Shown here piece after piece: positions 11,952-22,400 of a stretch of DNA of 64,000 nt. The DNA lies in contig CANTUQ010000101.1 of assembly GCA_947683425.1 (NCBI GenBank), positions 31,643,001 to 31,707,000 of the forward strand. Direction: 5' to 3'. The notes under the pieces are model-generated. The model made no database searches. It was not told the origin of the DNA and saw only the letters and a program-made list of their open reading frames with translations. The DNA comes from Excoecaria cochinchinensis. Lineage: Eukaryota > Streptophyta > Magnoliopsida > Malpighiales > Euphorbiaceae. The translations under genes were made by a program, and so were the position numbers. Every line of letters starts with the position of its first letter. Position 1 is the first letter of the stretch.

Positions 11952-14167
11952 TGGTATCAGCTCAGCATTACAATTTGATGATCGTAGTTCTCATCCTGCT
12001 TGTCAAGCAAAGAATAAAAGTAAAGTTAGCAGAACATTTATGTGGGGAAGTATGGTTTTTTTTAACATTAATACAAATATTATGTTAAAAGCATGATAGT
12101 TATTAAGCTTGAAGCTTAAACATACAAAAGATAGAAATGACTCTGAACAAAAATGTGAAAAGATTGGTAAAAAAGAAAAAGCAAAATTGTAAGAAAGAAT
12201 CCAAGAGAAAAGATTGGTAATAAAGAGAAAGCAGATTTATTTAAAAAGAAAAGAAAAAAAAAGAAGCTCCATTTCCTCTTTGTTCTTTTTCTTTTTTGAA
12301 AAAAGAAAAGAAAAGTATGACATTGTAAAGAATCTGATGCTACACAGACATGCATAATCTCATACTTTCTAGTTGATTTGCAAATGCAGAGTTTTAAAGG
12401 GCAGCAGAACTTAAGTGAGACTACCTAGGAAATAAATAACCTTTAGAAACAAGAAACAATTATATGAAAAATGCAATGTTTGACATTTCCTCAATTAGAG
12501 GACTTTGGTTTACCTGGTAAACAAGCTAAAGATTTATTAATTAATGTCTCCGAAACATCATTTTCTATGATTTATACATTCACAAGCAGATATTTCGGAG
12601 AAAAATTAAAAAGGATTTCATGTACGGCAAACGACAGACTAGACTATTAAATGAGCTTCAGTTCATCCTGCATCCATTTTTAAGTAGCTGAAATTCATAA
12701 TAATATGTAGTTGTATTGGAGTGCACTAATTAAGGGTCATAATTGATCTAATGTGTCGGCAGAAAAACTGCAAATTCATCTTATGAAATTATTGCAACCA
12801 ACTAACATATTAATAATGCCTACTTTACTGAGGGAATCATGAAAATTAAGAAAGTAAATGGCCTTCCTTTTTGACATATATATCTTATTACAAATGCTTT
12901 ATTTTCCCATCATCTTTCCAAAAAATGAATTTGAATTTTCTGGAAAGAAATATCATGATTTTCAAATTAAACATGGAAGATTATCATTCCTCGTTTTGAC
13001 TTCAACCCCAACAGCCAAAAAATTGCTTCAACATAAAGTTATAACACATGGTATTCCCTTTTTCAAAATTATTGATTTGATTTATACGTATTTTTGCACA
13101 TAAACACAGAAAGAAAATTCGCCTAAAAATGCTTTGCCCTTTTATAATTGGTTTAATTTGTGAATCAATACATGCCCCCATGATGTGTAAGCAGAGTAGG
13201 GCCTTTCCCTTTGTATTGCATGTTTGATTTATGATTGCCAGTTGGATATCATTTTCCAACTACTACTTTGATAAAGCTAAGATGAGTTTGTAACTGAAAT
13301 TTAACAGAGACTGAGGTATGTCCAAAATGGAGATGGAGCCAACTGTTTAAATTGAAACCACGAGTCCATTAAAGGCCGATCAAAAGCTGTTGGGTGTTTG
13401 CATCAGGCCATGATTTCACCTGTTTTGATATGACACCAACACGTTAGGCTGTTATAGTGCCTACCATCTTAAGCACCCAGCGCCCTTTTATCATATCATG
13501 AAGCCCCAGAGGAATTAAATTAGTTGCATGAGAACCGTTTGCCACTAAACATGAGTTCACTAGTGAATGCTACCAAAAACGTATCTCTGAAATATGCAAT
13601 GTGAGCTTCCTCTATTTCTTTCGGAAATATAATCATTATCAATCTCTGCCATGCGTAAACAATATTTCAATTGTCCTCTCATATGACGTCAATGGCGTTT
13701 ACCTGCCTCATACATTGCCTTAAACAGAGATTTGAGCAAATATGATTTGAAAATGCAACATCGCTTTATGAAACTAGTTAAGAAGTGCTCATTTGACAAA
13801 AGATCTGTATATACCAATTATAAGGGCCATAAAATAGAAAACTTGAGCATAACCTACGCTTTGCTTCTACAGAGATGGACTTCCGCAAGGGAAAGCTTAA
13901 TGCGAAAAACACTAAGCAGTCCATATCAGGAAAATGGCACTTCTGGAGCAAGTATCTCAATTGTATGCTTTTATTGCCTCAATTGGACCATCTCAGTTTT
14001 CCCAAGATGAATATATGCAGTTGAAGTATATAATACCTTTCAAAACTCAACTTTGACATGAATACGAGATGTAGCAACATAAATGCTTCTAAAAGAAAGA
14101 TCCAGGTGAAAACAAAATATAAAAAAAAATGATTTTTCTTAAAAAAAAGAAAAATCAATAAAGAGGA
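11952..14167. other. Intergenic, no gene seen
   Basis: About 2.2 kb with A/G-rich tracts (12160-12320) and no open frame that resembles a protein family. The first few hundred bases presumably contain the promoter of the minus-strand LRR receptor gene. I saw no RNA gene or transposon ends. Confidence 0.5.
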
Positions 14168-17100
14168 CTATGAACGGCCTCTTTCAAGCTTTTCAATTTC
14201 CTCATGCTGCTTTCTTTCTGCTTCCTTAAGTTCCCTCTCAGCATCCTCCTCTTCCTCAATTTGGTCGAGATCATCAAATTCTTTGCTCGCTGCCATTGCT
14301 TTCACAACAGGATCTCTCAGCTCAGAAATTAGTCCACCACCAACCTTGTACTCTTCTTCATCCCCAATTAGAAACAATCTCTGGTCAGGTCCTGATGCCA
14401 TGGGAATGTCAATGGCCAATAGCTTCATATCATACTGTGTAACAACATAACACAATTATGTTATCACCTTTCAAGTGTGTACCAAATATAACTTTAAGTA
14501 TAAATTAACACATAAATAAATTGGAAGAGGGGATAGAGGGGGATAGATGGTCCAAAGATGCTTGTTCTAACACTTTTGAGCAGAACCAATTCTGTAGAGA
14601 AAGCATCAAGAAACAAGCTTCCATCATCTCTTGAGGTGTCAATGTCGTAAAATTACAACGATCCAACAATAGGTAAATATAGTACAAAGTATGAGCAAGT
14701 GTAGAGTAAATAGAGAAAGAAAAATTGAAGTGATTTAGCAAATCCCAAGCCTTGTTGTCATCCAAGTTCCCTCTCCCCCTCTCTCTCTATCTAGCCTCTT
14801 ACTGTGCATGTGACTCAAAGAGAGTACCCATAAAGGGCCAAAAACTCTTACCGCAACTATGAACCACCATACACTTCTCTTTTCACAAGTCAATATACCC
14901 AAAAACTCCTACCACAACTAAGAAACCACCATATACTTCTCTTTTACCAAGTAAATATACAATTTCTCTAATCATAACTGCAGAATCTGTTCCCAAATAG
15001 GAGGAAAACTTACACACAAAAGTTTAAGTTATGGTGTTTGCCAGTAACTGGCAACAGCCAACAATGACCAGTAATAGCCAGCAGCAGCGAGCAGTAGTAG
15101 GTGGATTTGGGGGTAAGTCACTGGCATGTGTGCCTGTGATTCTCTTGTAAAATCCCCTGAATTTTTGGAACTGTTGAAGTCCAAATCCATTCTCAAAAAA
15201 GATAAAGAAAATATCCATTAACCATTTTTTTTTTACTTTTTCATGACAAACACAAGAAAATGCTAAACATACTCTGTAGGAAAAAATATGTTCTGCACAA
15301 CAGTAAAATTTTTGGCAAGGCATAAAAAAATTGAAAGCCGCATTATCAATGAGTCTGATATAGATCTGCTCCGTGAAATCCTATCAAACGTGTGAGACAT
15401 TTGAGTGGACAAACCCTCTTCATGATCTCAACCACTTCAATGAATTCCATGGAAAAGTTTGTTACTTTGAAGAAGAAGAAGAAGAAGAAGAAGATGCAGC
15501 AGCAGCAAAGAAAACAAAAAGATGAGCTAACAAAAACAAAAAGATGAGCTAACAAAAACTAAGTAAATAATCAGTAATCTATTTTTCTCCATCAAAGAGG
15601 ACAGTGTATTAAATTGGTAGAACTTCAATTAATAGTTAAAGAGTCATTTTAAAAGGAGATTGTAGCAAAAGATGAAAAACCTATCCAACAGACAGACGTA
15701 CTTGAAATTGAAAAGATTTGTAGTCTTACTGAAGGGGCAAAACAAAGAGAGAAACAGGATTACAGAAGCGCACCTGGCCTTTTTTCTTCTTAACTTCAAC
15801 ACTGACTAGACCCTTTCTCTCAGAACCTTGTATTGGGAAGATGAGAAAGCATCGCTTGCTCCTAAGCCTTGGCTTGAAATTCTTCAGTGTCAGCCCACCT
15901 CCTGACATCACATAGGCTCTTAACTCTGTTCCTGTGAGGGGTGCACCCATAACCTCAAGAATCCCAGCAGAAGTATTCAGTTTCCTCATAGCCATTCTAT
16001 AGACTCTATCTGGATTGATAATGATCCTAGAGCGGATATATAGGCCCTAGAGTAAGAGACAAAAATATGCAAACAGTCATTACTTTAAAGCATGCAGCAG
16101 CAATAATGCCAGAAATAGCCAAATCACATAAACTGAAACAAATTTCACTTTGACATTCAGAAAAGCTAAAGATGCATTGTGGAATTTCATTCATGTAATG
16201 AAATGATACTAACGGATTGATTGTTTTAGTTATAACAAGATAAAAGTTGGAATTTTGAGACACTGAAAGATGACTATAACAGAATCTGCTTTCTAGTGGA
16301 ATAATTGTCATGAGATGCATCCAAGCTACATTTGAAAGCAAGTTGCTGCAGATCTTGCATTACGTTAAATCATCAGTAATCACAGAAATAACTGCATGTT
16401 TGTCGCAAACTGCAGCAATGTGATGCCTTTTCAGCTGAATTCATTTATACATGAAGATTATGCTGAAAGTGGCTTTGCCAATCTTATCGTTTTCTTTTAA
16501 TTGATAAAAGGTAGCATGAATCAATAAAAGAACCTGGAGGGTTTAACCAATTTTTAAAGACAAGAAAAACTACTCAGAAAGTGTGCATGAGCAAAATGAC
16601 AACAATAAACCCAATCATCCCAAAAAATATAAAGATATTGTCAGCTCATTATATATGTGTTGAAAGCTTGCAAAAGATTCCTTTCTATCTAAGTTAGCCA
16701 ATAAAGCAGCATCGCAGTCTTTACATCTACTTCTCCAAGGAGAAACCCCTCCAAGTGGTAGGTTTCATTTCTATGTTCTTACATAGACAAAATTAATTTA
16801 AATCGTAACATTGTATCAAAGAACATAAGCTTCTCACCCATTCACAATGCTGAAATGTGATTCATCAATTCATCTCCCATGATGCAAAATCTATTCACCA
16901 AAGCATTCCATTCTTCCTATCATCAAATTATAAAATGTCAAAAGGCCTGTCCCGAACAACAAATTGATATTTTTAAGAGTATCCTCATTCCCTCAAATGC
17001 TAATCTCATAATTGTTCCTAAATGAAATTTATAAGTTGTTTCAATGCAGCTCCTATTCATAACCTACACTTACTCGTAGCAATATATTCATGTAGGGAAA

Positions 17101-17859
17101 ACATTGATAACTTGGGATTATCAATACAAGTTAAAAATAATCACATATTGCAGCAAGATGTGATTCTTTGGTTTGTTTTTCATCAGTGAGAAGGTGAAAA
17201 GCATTGACAAGTATTCAATAGAAGAAAGCAACAGTAAGATGATTTTGAACAGAACTTACAGCGAAAGCAACTATAGCAGAAGAAAGGGCAAGGAAGCCAT
17301 ACTTGGCCATGCCTTCAGAGAGGCCGACGAAAGTGTTAGCGATCCCAAACATAATTCTCCAAATCAAAGCACACATTAAAACTCCTCCAGCCCCAACTAG
17401 AAACAAAAAATTTCTCTTCCAGAAGGCCTCAATCTGCAACCCAATAGCCTCACGGTACCTGGAGAAAGTAGACGTAACCACCTTGGATGGCCTCTCAAAA
17501 ACCTTTCTTGCAAAATTCTCATTGATCATTTTGCCCGAATTGGAAGATGCCTTGAAAGAGAAATGCCTCGCCGCATATGAACAGCTATGTTTAGCATAGG
17601 CGTTGCAAGTGCCGGATGAAGATGAGTAATTTTGTTTGGAGCTTGAGAGAAGCTGGGATAAACCTCCATCTGAAGAAGTGGGTTTTGAAGAAAATGATGA
17701 GTTTAAAGAATGAGAATTGGAGTAAGGTCTAGTAAGTGAGGTGCCAATTCTGGAGGCGATAAAAGAAGAGGTTGAAGGCGAGGGATTTGAGTTAGAGAGA
17801 ATATGGGAATAATGCAATTTGAGGAGTCCATGGATGACCCTTAGAGAAGTTTTAGACAT
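14168..17859 (-). CDS. Mitochondrial inner-membrane protein, Coa1/Tim21-like
   Basis: Three phase-0 exons, 17859-17260, 16046-15774 and 14434-14168, give 379 residues. The first 100 residues are rich in Ser, Arg and Leu with few acids, as in a mitochondrial presequence (MSKTSLRVIHGLLKLHYSHI). Two hydrophobic segments follow (about 151-173 and 186-206). Exons 2 and 3 encode LNTSAGILEVMGAPLTGTEL and, later, RCFLIFPIQGSERKGLVSVE, which resemble Coa1/Tim21-type domains of proteins that assist respiratory-complex assembly or protein import; this assignment is by recall of pattern and is tentative. The C-terminus is a charged, Glu-rich helix (EEEEDAERELKEAERKQHEE). Introns are 1.2 and 1.3 kb. Two TGGGCC elements (18119, 18221), typical of promoters of mitochondrial genes, lie upstream. 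Confidence 0.75.
15468..15495. repeat. (GAA)n microsatellite in intron 2 of the Coa1-like gene
   Basis: Tandem GAA units (AGAAGAAGAAGAAG) followed by GCAGCAGCAG. Simple repeat within intron. Confidence 0.85.
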
Positions 17860-18118
17860 TGGTGTTTTGGGATTCTTAGATATTGACGAGAGAGAAACAA
17901 AGAAATAGAAGAGATAAGCAGTTCAGGGAGTTAGGTCAGTTGAGAAATAGAAATAAAGCTTACCCATTACACAAAAATGGGGGAAAATGGGATTCATTAA
18001 CCAGGCAGCACCAGAGGAGCAGAGAGCGTTGTGGAGATTTTGGGGGTGAAGGCATAGAGGAAGCAAGTTGGGCACTTCTGTCAGTGGTCAACCAAATAGA
18101 CCCTGTACTTCTTCCTCT

Positions 18119-18226
18119 TGGGCCCATTAGAACAGGCTTGGATATCTCTGTATGTGTAAAGCTTTAATCAAATTCAGCCCAAGCCCGATTTGATCATAGG
18201 CCGCCTAGACTTGCTCCGCTTGGGCC
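18119..18226. promoter_or_regulatory. Two site II-like TGGGCC elements
   Basis: TTGGGCCCATTA occurs at about 18118 and again at about 18220. TGGGCC/T site II elements bind TCP factors and are common in promoters of nuclear genes for mitochondrial proteins. They lie 260-370 bases upstream of the minus-strand start codon at 17859. Being palindromic at GGGCCC they have no clear orientation. Confidence 0.5.
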
Positions 18227-18794
18227 CATTACCATAAGGCATGTGCCCAGTCTTCCTACAAACCAAACTCCAATTTCACATAATTTATTGCAAGTCTGAT
18301 CCACTAAGAATGAGTTAAAATCCTATATGATATGAGGATCAGCCATTTGCAATCTTGTATGTGGTGCTATAAATAAACTATAAGCTCACGCTCAACTCTG
18401 GTGTTGATGGTTGGGATAACAATTTTTCCTTCATAAAAAAAAAAAAGAAAAGAAAAAGAAAGGATGCTTCTGCTGCATTAATCATTTGAAAAACAGACGA
18501 TTAAAGCTATCGATTGCCAATCGATTGACACAATTCCAGTAAAAAAGCAAACAGTCAAAGCAACATCACATGGATATTGCAGTATCAACTGATTTTGACA
18601 CACAGTTATGATTATTCAATGTACACAGCAACTCATCATCATCATCATCATCATCAAGGTCCTATAGATGAGAGCGCAAGATTCAACAGTTTACAAATCC
18701 ATGATGCCACATATTACAAGTAAACTTCAACAAAGTTGTAAACTTTGCATGCAGCTAAATTAAGTATGAAAAACTCCTGTCTTTTGTCTACTGT

Positions 18795-18846
18795 TGTCAA
18801 CACCTATGAGCCAACTTTTCTGTCAACACCTATGAGCCAACTTTTC
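18795..18846. repeat. 26-bp exact tandem duplication at the QCR8 stop codon
   Basis: The unit beginning TGTCAACACCTATGAGCC occurs twice in direct succession, 18795-18820 and 18821-18846. The second copy encodes, on the minus strand, the C-terminal residues KLAHRC and the stop; the first copy falls in the 3'UTR. Confidence 0.9.
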
Positions 18847-19139
18847 TTTCTCCTTGTAATTCTGGGCATAGCTGCACTCAAACCCAATAAATACATTATA
18901 CAAACAATTTTGGCTTATGGATTATATGTATAATAAAAAGGCCCAAGCGTGAAAATGAAGGAAAAGTTACGTGTAGGTGCCGACGAGAGGGATGATGAAG
19001 AGCAGGGCATTGATCCAGTTCTCGGACACCTTTGGTGGATTTTAGTGGGCAAATCTTTCCATAGCCCTGACATTATCTTTTGCTGGAATGGTGATAGCGC
19101 GTATATCACCGCCTTCACCCTCACCTGCTGCTTCCTCAT
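18823..19139 (-). pseudogene. QCR8: Cytochrome b-c1 complex subunit 8 (QCR8), one-base frameshift
   Basis: Small subunit of mitochondrial complex III that contacts cytochrome b (ubiquinone-binding protein). Exon 1 (19139-18971) encodes MRKQQVRVKAVIYALSPFQQ and GLWKDLPTKIHQR, then the frame breaks and resumes one base over as VSENWINALLFIIPLVGTY. Exon 2 (18871-18823) encodes YAQNYKEKEKLAHRC and a stop. The exons total 218 nt; one more base would give 219 nt and a 72-residue protein, exactly the normal plant length. The missing base lies at about 19027-19036, within CACCAAAGGTGTCC (minus strand). Splice sites (CAC|GTAACT, TGCAG|C) are intact. It is therefore either a very young pseudogene or an assembly error in an otherwise intact gene. 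The retained intron argues against a processed copy. An upstream in-frame ATG at 19187 was not chosen because homology starts at MRKQQ. Confidence 0.85.
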
Positions 19140-19472
19140 TTCTGATTCCTTTTCTACAATCAACCATAAAGTTTCAGTCTTTAACAAGAGAACTCATAGG
19201 TTCTTTTTTTAAAAAAAGTCGTTGTCTTTTCGCAAGAAGGCGCTAGACAAATCAGAAATCTTCCCACCCAGTGGGGTCAGAACGTCGTCGTTCTGGTTAA
19301 TTCATTGACTACTCTCCCTCCTACTGCCACGTGTGCTAATTGCTATGGGAGATCCGTTGACTTTACCCTTCATCGAACTGAAATTGAAAATGAGAAGGGG
19401 TTCTCGTTGTTCTGTTTGTTTTGTGTTTGATTGTTTCTGGTTTAGAAGTTGGGGAGGACTGAGCTAGTGAAC
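19140..19472. promoter_or_regulatory. Shared divergent promoter, QCR8 / glyoxalase II
   Basis: The 333 bases between the two opposed start codons must hold both core promoters and leaders. A G-box CACGTG lies at 19328-19333 and TTGAC cores typical of W-boxes are present near 19306 and 19353. Element assignments are by motif only. Confidence 0.55.
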
Positions 19473-22400
19473 ATGAAGATATCTCATATCCCTTGCTTGG
19501 AAGATAACTACGCGTACCTGTGCGTCGAGATTGTTCAATTTTTTGAGCTTCTGATTACATAATTTGATTATCTTTTTCAAATTAATAATCTTTGGCGTAG
19601 GATCATCGATGAGACCACTAAAGAAGCAGCGGTGGTGGATCCCGTAGAGCCCGATAAGATTCTTGGAGCTCTCAATCAGCAAGACCTCCATCTCAAGCTC
19701 GTTCTCACCACCCATCACCACTGGTACTACTCTAATTTTAGATTCATTCAATTGATTGATTGCTATAATAAATTTGAGCAATTTTTAGCATCTTTTCCAA
19801 GAAAGTGACCATAAATATGTATAACAGGGATCATGCTGGAGGCAATGAAAAGATGAAGGAACTGGTGCCTGGGATTCAGGTCTGCGGTGGTTCCATTGAC
19901 AATGTTAAGGGCTGTACTCATAAAATGGAAAACGGCGATAAGTTGACTCTCGGCTCTCATATCAATATTTTGGCTCTTCACACTCCTTGGTAATTTTTAT
20001 TTTTTTGGTTATTTTCTTTCATTACAAAAATAACCTTCCACCTGTAAACTTTGCCATGTTATGAATTTTTTTCGCCTCTGATTTCACTGACTTTCTATTA
20101 CCAGTCATACGAAAGGCCACATTAGCTATTTGGTAACGGGCAAGGAGGGAGATGATCCAGCAGTTTTCACCGGGGACACGCTAGTAAGTGCTTTGGATGT
20201 ATCTTTGTTTGTTTATTTAGAAATTAGTTGTTGTCAGACATATTTTGTTAGCAATATGTGATGATTGTTCAAATATTAACAATCCATATAACTTAAGAAA
20301 AAGAGAGCAAATAACGAAAAAGATGAGGTAAAGTATATTGCAAAAGAGAGCAGAAAATGTTCAACTACAAAAGAGCAATTAACAGACCTATATAAAAGGC
20401 AAAACATAATAAAATAACATTAAAAGGGAAAATACTAAAATACCCTTATAATAATAATTCTTAACATCCCCCCTCAAACTCACGATGCGGCAGCAATGAG
20501 CATCGAGAGTTTGCCTACTAGAAAATGAAAACGAGAAATAGAATGCGATTTAGTAAAGAAGTCAGCAATCTGTAAAGAAGAAGAAACAAAAGGCAAAGTG
20601 ATAGTGCCAAGCTTCAAATGGTGACGAGTAAAATGACAGTCGATCTCGATGTGTTTGGTGCGTTCATGAAAAACTGAGTTGTGAGCAATTTGGATGGCGC
20701 TTTGATTGTCACAATACATAGGAGTGGGTTCAGAATGACATACACCCATATCTGCAAGTAACCATCTCAACCAAACAATTTCTTTGGTAGTAGATGACAT
20801 AGCGCGGTACTCTGCTTCAGTAGAAGATTGGGAGACAACAGTTTGTTTCTTACTTTTCCAAGAAATGAGAGAATCACCCAAAAAGATACAAAAACCAGTA
20901 ACAGACTTGCGATCTACGGGATCACGACCATAATCAGCATCAGAGTATGCACGCAGCTTCAAGGAAGAGGTGGAAGGAAACAAAAGGCTTTGAAAAATAG
21001 TACCCCGAAGATACCTCAAAATGCGAAGAACAGCTGCCCAGTGAACAGTAGTAGGAGAGGCAACAAATTGACTAACAATGTGAACAGCATATGCAATGTC
21101 GGGCCGAGTGATAGTGAGGTAAACCAAACTGCCAACAATAGTGCGATACAAAGTAGGATCCTCCAAGGGAGTGCCATCAGAAGGAGAATACTGAACATTG
21201 AGCTCAGAAGGAGTGGCAACTATTTTCATATCTGTAAGACGAGCACGCTCAATGATATCAGTAGTGTATTTTGACTGAGAAAGGAGATAACCTTTTGGAG
21301 AGAAGGCAACTTCAATACCCAAAAAATACCGTAGATGACCTAAATCCTTCATCTCAAATTGAGAAGCTAATTCAGACTTTAACATTGCAATTCCATTGAA
21401 ATCATCACCAGTAATGATCATATCATCAACATATAGGGAAAGGAGAATACGACCTGCATCAGTACACTTAACAAAAAGAGCTGAATCATGATCACTAGAG
21501 AGAAACCCAAGAGAAGCAATAACATTGGAAAACTTCTCAAACCATGCTCTAGGAGCCTGCTTGAGACCGTAAAGAGCTTTCTTAAGCTTGCAAACTTCTC
21601 CAGGATTATGAGAAACACCAGGAGGAGGAACCATGTAAACCTCTTCATGTAAATCACCATTCAAGAAAGCATTCTTAACATCCATCTGAGATATATTCCA
21701 CTGATGAACAGATGCAACTGCTATAAGAGTACGAACTGTAGTCATTTTTGCAACAGGAGCAAAAGTTTCCTCAAAATCCATACCATACTGTTGAGAAAAT
21801 CCCTTAGCCACCAATCTAGCCTTGTAGCGTTCAACAGATCCATCAGACTTTGTTTTGATTTTATAGACCCAACGAGAACCAATTGTACGTTTATCAGAAG
21901 GTAAAGGTACCAAGTCCCAAGTATCTGTCTTTTGCAAAGCTAAAAGTTCCTCATGCATAGCTCGCTGCCAAAGGGGGTTAGTAACTGCCTCTTTATAGGA
22001 CAAAGGCTCAGAGAGACAATGAATAGAAGCTAAAAATGAAGTGAAAGGAGTAGAATAAGACGAATAAACAAAATGCGGTAGTTTAGTAGACTTACGAGTG
22101 CGCTGAGGATAACGAGGAGGATCCACAATCTCAGGAGGATCATGAACAACTGTAGGCGGAGGTGTATCAGAAATGTCAGGCTGCAAAGTACCAGTATCAT
22201 TAACTCGAGACCTACGAGAATAATGAAGTGGAAAAGGGACTATAGGAGCAGTAGAAGATTCAGACTCTACAATTTTACGAACTTTAAGAGAGGAGGTACT
22301 TGTATGCTCAGAGAAAGGATCAATGTGAATAAGATCCGATTTGGTCAAGTTGTGAGTAGTGCCAGGAATAGAAAAGAAAGGTATATGCTCAAGAAAAACA

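Noticed and set aside
12116..13259. Several 79-85 codon frames between the LRR receptor and the Coa1-like gene
   Set aside because: Low complexity (Phe/Lys-rich) or featureless; no splice partners or family similarity.
19139..19187. Upstream in-frame start for QCR8 (MLKTETLW...)
   Set aside because: The family starts at MxKQxVRxKAV, so the Met at 19139 is preferred.
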